Assembly: GCF_963855985.1 (NCBI RefSeq)
Contig: NC_087106.1
Span: forward strand, 7,981,001-8,045,000
DNA: 64,000 bases
Reading direction: 5' to 3'
Source: Ostrinia nubilalis
Lineage: Eukaryota; Arthropoda; Insecta; Lepidoptera; Crambidae
Part shown: positions 34,130 through 44,500 of the stretch, in pieces
Numbering within the stretch: position 1 is the first letter of the stretch
Layout: every line of letters begins with the position of its first letter
Made by a program: the position numbers and the translations under genes
Notes under the pieces: model-generated
Database searches by the model: none
What the model was told of the DNA's origin: nothing
What the model saw: the letters and a program-made list of their open reading frames with translations, nothing else

Positions 34130-34766
34130 GAGCTCTTACACACGAGCAGCACATTGACGACAGCAAAGGCGACCGCAGTCGCCGTCATTTGTCGGCAGCT
34201 AGCCGTCGGCGACGTGCCCGCAGCAAGCTGTCGACACGTCGACGTCTGCCGTCGACGAGTCGACAGCTTGCTGCGACGACCGTGTCGGCGTACGTCTTTG
34301 TACAGGAGCCAGCCAGTTGAAAATGGATTTCATTGAAGAAACACTGTTGTTGCATTTACTCCGTCGTTGTCGACGAAAGAGAAAGAACTGGTCATTGTGG
34401 GTTTAAGAAATGTTGTTGAATAGAGAACGAGACTACACACACCGACGCCCATGCTCTATTTTTTAATGTTTTATTATGGTAGCCTTCTAAATTCGAGTTC
34501 CATATTATTTCATTGTTTTTGACAGCACTAATTTTTTAGCAATTCCGAATCAATTTGTTCGGAACTCATTAGGTGTGCGTGTAAGCTCCTGGACTACTGA
34601 CAGTTGACCTTCAAAATGGCGGAGGCGGCTAGCTGTCGCCACCTGCCGGCGGCAGCCCCGAACGCGTCGACAGCACGTCGGCAGCATGTCGACAGCTAGC
34701 CGTCCTTCTGACGTCGACTGCAGTTACATGCGTCGACAGCAAAATGCTGTTCGTGTGTAAGAACCC
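34130..34766 (+). mobile_element. Non-autonomous PIF/Harbinger element
   Basis: The ends are GAGCTCTTACACACGAGCAG and, inverted, GGGTTCTTACACACGAACAG, with flanking TTA at 34127-34129 and 34767-34769, the classical 3-bp Harbinger duplication. The subterminal regions are dense in GTCGAC/CGTCGACAG words. A short frame after 34323 (MDFIEETLLLHLLRRCRRKR) looks like the start of a Harbinger transposase, indicating internal deletion. Excision would restore the NS1-like frame exactly. Confidence 0.88.
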
Positions 34767-35042
34767 TTACTGCCTCCATGTTGATTATTTCTGTCTGTTC
34801 CGATTTGACTTTCTTGTTCTTGTTGTTCGATGTCTCCTCGGTGGACATTTTCAGTGTTCTCTTGGCTGATTTGTGTGAGGTCGACGGTATCGTATCCAAC
34901 TTCTCCGATGGGCTCGTTTTCTTGCTGCTGGTGGTGGTTTGCGACCCATTCTTATGATAAAAATAAAGTGTCAAGCATTACATCGGGCAAATAATTGATA
35001 TCAAAGATGACCCCAACGGTGAAATACCTACGAAAAACTGAA

Positions 35043-35199
35043 ACAAAAAAACTGGCTTGCTTTTTGTCTATCCTAATGTTGATGACATATGTGAGTTGAA
35101 ACATGTTGTTGATATAGTGTCAGTTTTGTCGAAACCTACAGTTTCACGTCGTGGCCAAATATCATTTAGTATTAATCTGCGAGAATTCAATATACAGTA
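35043..35199 (+). pseudogene. Unidentified open-frame fragment
   Basis: About 50 codons read in one frame (KTGLLFVYPNVDDICELKHV, later RRGQISFSINL) up to a stop near 35199, with an amino-acid composition typical of real protein. It lies head-to-head with the start of the NS1-like remnant. I do not recognise the family. Confidence 0.25.
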
Positions 35200-35465
35200 A
35201 GAATTGTTGTTTATGAACAGCGCGCGCGCGTGTAACGTGCGAAGCGCGGACGCGTACTGGCGATCGATGCGTCGCGTCTATGGGCGGGGCGCCGATCGAA
35301 CATTCTAGAGCGCTGTAACCGTTAGCGGGGCGCACGGGGTGAGGATCGCGCGGGATACGAGCTATGCCCATATCGGGTAGCGTAGCGTGATGCCGGCGCG
35401 ATAGGCACGTAGTAACCGGTTTGCTATATGCTCCCCCTCTAGACCAGGGAAACGCCCTCGTCCGT
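35160..35465 (-). repeat. Candidate 3' LTR region of Gypsy A
   Basis: Directly downstream of the Gypsy A pol stop on the minus strand (after the codons for KRKRGRPRKV) is a purine-rich tract, followed by a GC-rich block with long CG runs, as for an LTR. The second LTR is not in the window, so the limits are approximate. Confidence 0.35.
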
Positions 35466-36017
35466 GGTCTAGCATCATCCATCATCCCCCCCTACACCTT
35501 ACGTGGTCTTCCGCGTTTCCTTTTAGGAATTACGGGCGTCGGAGGGACGGCTTCGCTACCTTGGTAACGGGTAAGATCTTGTGTATGATATCTCCCTTTA
35601 ACAATGTCAGGGACGAAGTTGTCTTAATTTGAGATGGCACGAAGGTCGTGTACGACCTCGGTGGGGAACCGCATTTCTCTGCCGAAAGTTAAAAAAGCTG
35701 GTGGCACTTTGCACTATTCAAGGCAAAGCGATTTACTGGCCATGAGGTGTGGTCTTCTTCCACGAGATGTGCTAACATTGCTTTCAGGTCACGGTTGTTG
35801 CGTTCAGCAGGATTCGCTTCTGGATGGTACAATGGAACAAAGTTTTGTTTGATATCCAGGACTAACATGCACTCACGCATTACTGCGGACACGAACCGGA
35901 CACCGTTGTCCGAAATAATCCTGCGAGGTAAATCGTACCGCATAAAATACTCCTCGATAAGAGTGTGTGCACAGGCTTCTGCTGTCGGTTGCTGTGTCTT
36001 CAACAAGTAAGATCCAC

Positions 36018-36685
36018 CGCTCCCCCTGGTCAGGCCTGGCTCACTCCGCGCGGTACATCCGATAATTACCTACAGCGAAGCGCCCCGCCGGCGGGTATTA
36101 TATCAGTCGAGTGTCACGCGCGCGCTCGTCAGGACGCTGGCGTGCGTTGTAGTATGATTATAATTCTATGATCGAAGTATTATTTAAAAATGGACATAAA
36201 GAGAAAGAAATATTGTGCGGCGTTCGGGTGTTTAAATTCGAAAAGTAATCTACCGGATTTATCTTTTTTTTTTCGCTTCCCAAAGATACTGAAAGGTATG
36301 TTGGCCATGTAGGTAATCAATAATTCTTAGGATAGTATAGGAACCTAACCTACCATGACTACTGCTCAGAATGCGTTCGTTCGTTTCAGCCAAATGACGT
36401 CCACTGCTGGACAAAGGCCTCTCCCAAGGTTTACCATAATGAATGTATACTTACCTACATACGTAGGTCATTACAAATAAGTAGATTAATTATTTTTTCA
36501 CTAGACAGCAACCCTAACAGCGTAAGAAGAGTTCAGAGGCACGCGATAGAAAGAGACAAAACTTGTAGGTGAATAAAATTGTAGGTACGTAGTGCTGTGC
36601 GAGCTGAATTCCACTGTATCGCGTCGTAGCAAGACTCGCATTTATTTAAATCGTCTTGCGGAGTAATCCTTCTGTACCTGTACTA
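36018..36685 (+). mobile_element. Insertion in Gypsy A carrying a THAP-domain exon
   Basis: The Gypsy integrase frame stops near 36686 and resumes near 36017. Within the insert, ATG 36190 begins KRKKYCAAFGCLNSK followed by SFFFRFPKD, the start of a THAP zinc finger (CxxxxC...FRFP), ending at a donor-like GTATGT near 36297. THAP domains head P-element and Kolobok transposases and many host factors. A short RTE 3' tail (36386-36445) lies downstream. The ends of the insert could not be paired. Confidence 0.5.
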
Positions 36686-36897
36686 TTACTTATTCTGTGC
36701 CCTGGTCTCCTTCCGGTAACGGGCCGAATAAGTCAATAGCTAATACCTCGTTACGCTGGTTCATAACCGGTGTCTCAAGTAAACCCTGGGGTTTAGTGTT
36801 GGATGCCTTGTATCGTTGGCAGTGGATGCAGGCTTTCACGTAGTCCGTGATTTTCCTCCGCATCCCTGTGAAATAATAAAGTTGGGCAACCTTTTGG

Positions 36898-37737
36898 CAC
36901 GGGCCGGGGGTCGGGCGCGGGGACGGCCGGCCTTGACCCTTGGGCCTGGCTTGTTGACCCCGCGCCCGGCGCCCGGCTTCTTGACTGGTATGATGATGAT
37001 GATTAATGAATAGGTGCAAGTGCGCCTTAGCTGATTAATGTTACTCGGTGGAGTCTATTACTTACTTACTAAATACAATTGTTTGTCTACAACCATAAAA
37101 CAGTGTATCAATCTATATAAAATCTTATGTTCGATTTCAATAACTGTTTGTACAAGTGACAATGAATAACTAGACTATATCATTCTCTAACGATAAAGAG
37201 CACGTATGTATTACAACTTCCTGTAAAATCAAACACTTATTCGATGCAACCATGAACACTGTGTGTGTAGTTCTATGCATATTAATTTTGTTTATAAGTG
37301 AATAAGCAGTTGTTAACCAGTGTAAACATGAAAGCTAATCAGAGCCAAATACTCGAGTTAAATACACAATTTGTTAACCATACTGACACATAACTTAGAT
37401 GCTAAGATAGTTTTAAGCTAGTTAAGTTAGTATAAGAATTTGTTTTATATACATCTGCACTGGGCGGCCTATTGACTATGGTCTGAAACTGTAAAGGCTA
37501 GTGCTGGGGGAAACCCCTTCTTCTACTTCTCCTCCCCCAGCACTCCCAGTTTTTTCCCCCTTCATACCCGTTCCTCCCGACCCACCCTGAGCAGGCATAC
37601 CTTACCGCCTCGGTGGGTCTGGGTGGAACAAATGTGAATAACAAAAAAAAAATGTATGTGAAAACAATCGTTCATTAGGAACTAACTAATAAAATAATAA
37701 TTGTTGTGGCTAAATTGGAGCTGAAAAAAAAAAAAAA
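36898..37737 (+). mobile_element. Retroposed sequence with poly(A) and target duplication
   Basis: ACCTTTTGG flanks the insert (36889-36897 and 37738-37746). It starts with a very GC-rich 120 bp, contains TATGATGATGATGAT and a hairpin-forming GTGCTGGGGGAAACCCC...CCCCCAGCACT at about 37500-37545, has AATAAA-like sequence at 37687, and ends in a run of A before the second duplication. The 9-bp duplication and A tail are hallmarks of LINE-mediated insertion. No coding frame: either a 5'/3' UTR fusion of a deleted LINE or a processed non-coding RNA. Confidence 0.75.
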
Positions 37738-38517
37738 ACCTTTTGGTACGTTCTGTCGATGCCTGGATGGCCGGCTGTTGGGGAGTCGTGTAGCTCCTTT
37801 AGTATCTCTGCAACTTGGCCGGCTGGATTAACTAACTGAGGGGTTTCGCTATCAGAGTCCGGATTGTAGCGGAACAGCAGTCGTATTACAAATTTACAAC
37901 CTTTTATAAATCCAGCTTGTTTCCAGGCAATTCAGTTTACGGCCAAAAACTGCCTTGTTCTTTTTCGTATTACGACGTCCGTTAATCTGAATGGGATTAT
38001 CCTGGATAGATTGTCTATGGCCGGTTTACACTGCCGTGAAGGTAACGTTCGGAAATTGACATTACGCGATACCGGTTCGTTACCGATTCAATAATTTTGT
38101 GAATTTAAATATTTTTTCGTATAAAACAAGTGTAAATATATAAGTATAATTGAAGAAACATATAATGAAATTGAAATTATATAACATTTGTTATAAATCA
38201 TGACCAATCTTAAAAAAAGAAAATAATGACGGCTGCTCTCTCTCTGTAGACCTTTATTTCTGAACGACAAGTGTGACATTTCGCTGAGCCCGCAAAAAAA
38301 ACTTTACTCACCACTTGAAACTGTATGTGCTTGAAACCAAAACTTTAAACATTTAAAGTGGAATTTAATTAGTTGCTGAAAGAAAGATTTATGTGATTAT
38401 GTATTCTTGGGAACGAACTAAGACAGCTATGTTGTTGTTGTGGTATTAGTGGATTGCGTTGCATTGGTGTCGGACTGAAATTGTATTGCTCAAGCAAACT
38501 AACTAATTTTATTGGAA

Positions 38518-41500
38518 ATGGCGTAAGTACTTACTTAATTGTGTTTTATTTTGGTGATGTAGGTATCTTAAAACATTATTGGAATCATGTTTTATATCTT
38601 AGTTCACAGGATGAGGTATCGCGTCGTCGCCGGGTATCGTACCAGCAGTTAGAATCTTTATGGGAGTTTTTGAACTCTCACAGAGATGTGGCTGTAGGAT
38701 ACAATAAAACCGGCCAAGTGCGAGTCGGACTCGCGCACCGAGGGTTCCGTACAAACCTGCAAGGTTTACAAAGTTCGTTCATTACGACAATCGAGTCATA
38801 ACTATGGTATTTTTATTGCAAAATGAAATTCATAACATTACAATGGGGAAAGATGGAGGAGCATAAATTTAAGACAAAGATCTCTTTATCGTTTAAGTAA
38901 TCCTTTATTTTATATTAACACATATCATTTATCTATAATATAACTGAAACACTTATACTAGCCTTGCAGCAGACTTGCGAAAGTTCTTTTATTAAAGTTA
39001 TTTATTTACTAAGTTTTTTAGTCACTATTTAGAAATCTGGTTCAAAAATATTAATTAAGTATTAAATTTGAACCAGACCTGTAAATGGTGACTGAAAAAG
39101 GTATGAAAAGGTAAGTACCACATTGAACATTGAAGTTCGAAAAAACGTTATCAATAGTTGTACAACTTCGTGTAGTGCTACTGTTTATTAACGGAAACAT
39201 GTTTATGGATGAAAAATATGTGGAAATTCCATTTTGGGGATTCATTCTAAAATCTATATTGAAGTCTCCCACAACAATCAGACGAGAAGATGAAGTGTAC
39301 ATATTGAGGTTGCTGCCGAATATTGTTGTATTTATACATTCTATTGCAACATTAATTTGACATTGTGGTGAATATATACAGTTATCACTCTGATATTAAA
39401 CAGTACTGTACCGTTATTCGAAGCCTTTATAATGAGAGTAGTGTCTGTCTTTTCCTGTTTGAGTACTAGTTTTGACGTATAATCTGCCCACGTGACTTCC
39501 GCTCCGGTCCCCCACCGCCTAAGCACGCCTCAATTAGCGACACTAGCGCCACCAACGGTAGCTCGAAACTAGGTTTCGATATTCTCGCCATTGGTGTTTT
39601 AGTTCCCGTTCGAGACGGTCGTAGAATTAGCTCCGCTAGTTCGCGACCCATCTCACAGGTACTAGTCGTGACGTGATTCAGGTAAAATATTACCATCATA
39701 ATGTAAGTACTTTAAATTATTATGTACTGGCTGAAAACTTATAAAAATTACTGTGATTACTTATTTCGCACTGTAATTTATTTTTACAACGGTGTTACCG
39801 TTCGGGGGTAGATTGCATTCAATCTAACTCAGTGTAATTTTAAATAATTATCTTTCTTCTCTAGTAATACTTGTACCTAACGGTATTCCGTTAGACGTGT
39901 TTCAAAAGTAACATTACTTTTTAGCAATGTTTGTTTCTAACGGTTTTTCGTTAGATATGTTTTTAAGCTAACTTTTCTTCTTAGCAATGTTCGTACCTGA
40001 CGGCGTGTTCCGTTAGATGTGTTTTAAAACTAACATTCCTTTTTAGCAATGTTTGTGCCTAACGGTTTTCGTTAGATGTGTTTTAAAACTAATATTCCTT
40101 TTTAGCAATGTTCATTCCTAACGGTATAACACTCCTTTTTAGCTGTGTTTGTTCCTAAGGGTTTTCCGTTAGATGTCTTTATTTTCAAAAGGAAAGAGGA
40201 AATATTATGTCCACGTGCAGAAGAGGAGCAAGAGTTGGCGTAGAGGTCAAATCAAAGGATGGTGTGGTGTAATGTGATAGTCGCAAGATGTGATTGCTTG
40301 CTACAATAAGCTGTAAGTACCAACTTACCAATACCATTTCAGACATACGAATTCCATCGGACGGATTGTGTTGATTTATAAATCAACAAAATAAATAAAC
40401 GGTAAACTACCTTTATCAATATGCATCCGGGGAAAGTATGAAAACTTCCACTAGGTAGGGTAGCGTACCGACGTACCTATTCTACCGCCATTATGGAAGT
40501 CTAACGCATGGCTTATAACCCAAGAGTGAAGTGTGCAGTTTGTCCTATTAGGATACGGTACGTAGGTATAATAATACCTTTGTGGTTTTCTTAAACTATG
40601 ATTTCAGGAAAACGCTATGCTGTTACTGTGTAGATAAACAGTGAGTCTGTGTAATAAACGGTGAAGGATGAACATCGTCTATTCAGCCTGATACGCAGTT
40701 TATTTGATGCTAGCGGCGTCTGGAAAATTTTTCGGCAGCAATACGATCGCAACTCTGCTCCGCAGATCGATCTGAGATTTCGCCTTATGCTAAATACCTA
40801 CAGTGGAAAACTCAAACTGGCTACTCGGCAAGCTAGATGGCAGTGTAACCAAAACGCAGCAGCATAATCCTGTAGCGAGGGTAAGTTCTCTTGGAGCAAA
40901 CAGGGAAAAACCAGGAGCCAGAACATTTTCTCCCTCATCCCACCGGGATAGGAGAAAACTCAAACACTCAAGGAGTCCCATATTGAGCCAGGCAACGCCG
41001 CTCATTTTTATTTACGTCGAGAGGTCTTAGTAAGGCATTGGTCCAAACCCTCTTGTTATCCCTCATCCCACTGGGATAGGAGATTACCCAAAGAGAATCG
41101 GACTCAAATCATTACATTTCGAGCCGAGCAACCTCGCTCATTTTTATTTACATCGAGAGGTCTTAGGGCATCGCTCGAAACCCTCATGTTATCCCTCATC
41201 CCACTGGGATAGGAGATTACCCAAAGATAACCGGACTCAAATCACTACATTTCGAGCCGAGCAACCTCGCTCATTTTTATTTACGTCGAGAGATCTTAGG
41301 GCATCGCTCTAAACTCTCATGTTATCCCTCATCCCTCTGGGATAGGAGATTACCCAAGGAGAATCGGACTCAAATCATTACATTTCGAGCCAAGCAACCT
41401 CGCTCGTTTGTATTTGCGGTTCAAAGACATGAGGGCATCGTCCTAAATCCTCATAATTTTTCAAGAGTTATAGAACCCAAACGCCTTATTCCACGGCAAA

Positions 41501-44500
41501 CGAAAATAAGTAAAGTTGCCGAGTAGACATGAGGGCTTCGCCCTAAATCCGCATAACTATAAAAGGGTCTGAAATTCTATTTAACACGGCAAAATTAAAG
41601 TAATGTTGCCGGGAGGACATAAGGGCATCGCCCCAAATCCTCATAATTTTCAAGGGTTATGGAACCCTAATTAAAATGCTTTATTTCATGACAAAAGTAA
41701 GCTATTTAAGACCTGCCATGGGTAAAAGGTGGAGACAGAGATCATGAGATTACGCAAAAATTACTCGATTCGTGTCAGTTTGGCTTATTTCATTACTGCC
41801 GAGATGATACAAGGGCATCGCCCTAAACCTTCAGAATCTTGAAGGATGTTAATTAATCGGGGCCGCAGCTATGCGCCCTGAATTTTTGGTACCGAACAGT
41901 TAACGCCTGGAGAAATTAAATAAACTTAAGCCTTTATGCAGCCTCTGCATAGTAAAGTTACAACTATTGACCTGATAGTCTTTTAAATAAGGTATACATT
42001 CATAGACGCTTGGCGGGTACCACAAAGTACTGAATACTAAAATAAGTATTTGTCTGCTATACATACCTATAGTACACCGACAGACTCATGCAAATGTTCT
42101 GACGGCAATTGATTCGCACAGAAAGAGTCGCGACATTCGCGCCCTTACCTATTGGACGACTTCATTCTGGGGTAACTCAGGACCCATCCTTGCTTCGGGG
42201 TCAGATATAACCCATGCCCCTTTTGTAATAAAAGCACACAAGTCTGGATAATAAACACAATGAAGTCGGTCCTTACCTGCATAAAATAAATAAACAAAAT
42301 AATAACAGTCTTACAAACTAGTAACAGTAAAAGGTGAACTCCATAAATACAAAATGGCCTAACCGAGTCTCGGTTACCAAAAACATACAGATCAAGTCAC
42401 GTAACGTTACAAATCCTAAAGCATTGGCTCTTCTCATGTTATAACACTACAATTCATGATTTGCGTGAGGCAAAGAGCATTTTCACCGCCAACTTGAGGC
42501 GCTCATGGCACCCAATACCAAATACTTATGATCCACAATAACCAAAAGTATAAAGCTTATCTAAGCTTAAAACAAATTGGGCACGCTGCATGGTAACGCA
42601 TTTCGCAATTGAATTTCACTGTACAACGAAAACAGTGACTTTAGTAAACCGTACTTACTAAATATATATTAAACCGCGTAGGTTTACATACTACAATTTG
42701 TTATTTTCTCATTTATACAAGCCATTACATTCGTTGGAGAAAAGATTGCATACCAAAAGTCACACAAGTCTTCAGTCTCTTAACTGAACTTTCCGTGTGC
42801 CCTATTATAGTGTCAATGACTACGTCTTGTCTACTTAATTTAAGTAAATAAATATAATTTATTATTAATGTCATATGACACCATGTCATATTGTTAATTC
42901 GACCTTTTGTGCACCTCTGTGGTTCAATAAAAATTGTCGTATGAATATGAACGACTTTTACGAGGAGTTAAAGGGAATAAATCAAAACCTTCAGTCCAAG
43001 AAAGTAATTTAACTCTGATTTTTCCAATTATCACTGTGACCTTAGGGTCACACAGAAGTACATAAACATGGTTGGAATTAATTTTGGATAATGTGCCGCA
43101 CTCTTAAGCTCTTTGCTTGGGGCCGAAAGTCCTTCGCCTACCTACATAGTACAATTTACAAAATTCGTATTTGATGTGATTTAAATCCATCAATTATTAT
43201 ACTGTAACGAAGGTAGTCACAAGCAAAATGTTGTGGCACACACAACTGTTTACGAGTTAACTTGTTTACAACAGCCTCGTGAAATATTCTAATACCTACC
43301 CGACTCGCTAGGTCAATAAAGTAATTTGTCTCTGCTGACTATTGTCACAAAAATTAGTACTTACCTACCTACTGGCAACTTAGGTAGGTATGTACACTTC
43401 AATGAATCATGAGTGACATTGGCGATGATATAAAACTTAGTGTTACACAAACATCATTACATAAATATTTTTACATAAATATTATTACATCGTGCAAATG
43501 AGCGATCGTCCAACGGCATTCAGGGTGATGAAAATAAATCATTCGAAATTAAATCCGATGCCCACCCTAAGGGCCTTGATGAAACCTGATAAGGTTTAGA
43601 TCGGCTACGAAACTATCATTTAATTCTAGCTGTGCTTGCGACTTCGTTTGCATAACTTTTCTCGCTTTCGCAACATTCTTATTGATGCTCCGCTACTATT
43701 GGTGGTAGAATGATGTTATTATGATTTTATACATAGAATTCGTGGTTAAAGGACTCCAACACAAAGATAGTTTTTGTGTTGATGCAAACAAACTCTTGTT
43801 CAGCCCTATAACATTATTATCATAATTGTAATTACAATAATACATAATTACATATTAAGATTGCTCTGAATTAAGCTGGTTGACTAACCGTCAATAAGCT
43901 GATCTAGCTGACAAGTTATCACTGTTAGCCCTAAAGATAATGGTCGCACAGTCTTACCACAGCACCGACGTTTGTAAACCGCAAAGTTTACTAAGTTTGT
44001 ACTAGGAAAGTCTGTATTATTATAAATTTTATCAATTCCGACTCAAACTTCGCTATCCCTAGCGAACAGCGATAACGCGGAATACTCAGGCAATACAAAA
44101 GTATCGTACCTATACATAGCCGGCTAGCTATTGTCACCTATTCATTACACCGTCCACCTAGGCTACGGTCCTGTAAAGGTTTATAAATATTAAAATCTGA
44201 GCTGATACCTAAATGTGGGAAATGTTGGAGATCATCAAACGCCCGCTATCGGCAAGCGACCTTAACTGTACCAGTGAATATTCTTATCCATACCTAATAA
44301 TTATTCACTCCTACCGAAGCTTATTAAATTCATCCAACGGTCTGATACTGTGAGTGAGGGTGGACGTAGCTTTTGCGCCTTTTACATGACGTAAAGTAAC
44401 CGATAGTTCATTATTACATAGTTGTTAATAAATGATGCATTAGACGTGAATTTACGGAGATGCAGATGCAGTAAAATATTATAATGTACCTACACACAGT

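Larger units (their letters stand above)
30159..34975 (-). pseudogene. Endogenous parvovirus NS1-like gene (SF3 helicase), broken by insertions
   Basis: On the minus strand, blocks of one former gene can be followed from 34975 (hydrophilic Ser/Lys-rich start), through 34126-33670, 32060-31884 and 31030-30640, to 30420-30159. The helicase signatures are a Walker A-like GPPSTRKT near 30710 (Arg where the loop normally has Gly), a Walker B-like block ending FMDEC near 30370, and KYKNRH...TASNY downstream, the order seen in parvovirus NS1 superfamily-3 helicases. NS1 is the nickase-helicase that replicates these single-stranded DNA viruses. The copy is dead: four mobile or repeat segments interrupt it (30.4-30.6, 31.0-31.9, 32.1-33.7 and 34.1-34.8 kb), and it has stops and frameshifts. 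The nickase motifs were not identified, so subfamily is uncertain. Confidence 0.6.
35520..37946 (-). pseudogene. Gypsy A pol: integrase and C-terminus
   Basis: Minus-strand order from 37946: RLLFRYNPDSDSE, ILKELHDSPTAGHPGI (integrase HHCC zinc domain start); after a retroposed insertion MRRKITDYVKACIHCQRYKA (the CxxC) and AIDLFGPLPEG (first catalytic Asp); after a second insertion LPRRIISDNGVRFVS (second Asp), then YHPEANPAERNNRD (Glu). A terminal basic KRKRGRPRKV and stop follow near 35510. All three integrase catalytic residues are visible, but frameshifts near 35700 and 35990 and two insertions disable it. The upstream part of the same element lies at 52690-52985, beyond Harbinger-2. Confidence 0.8.

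Noticed and set aside
34022..34336. Arg/Ser-rich ORFs near the Harbinger MITE
   Set aside because: Composition comes from GTCGAC-rich subterminal repeats of the MITE.
35162..35485. 107-codon Arg-rich minus ORF
   Set aside because: Lies beyond the Gypsy A pol stop in the LTR-like GC-rich block; no domain.
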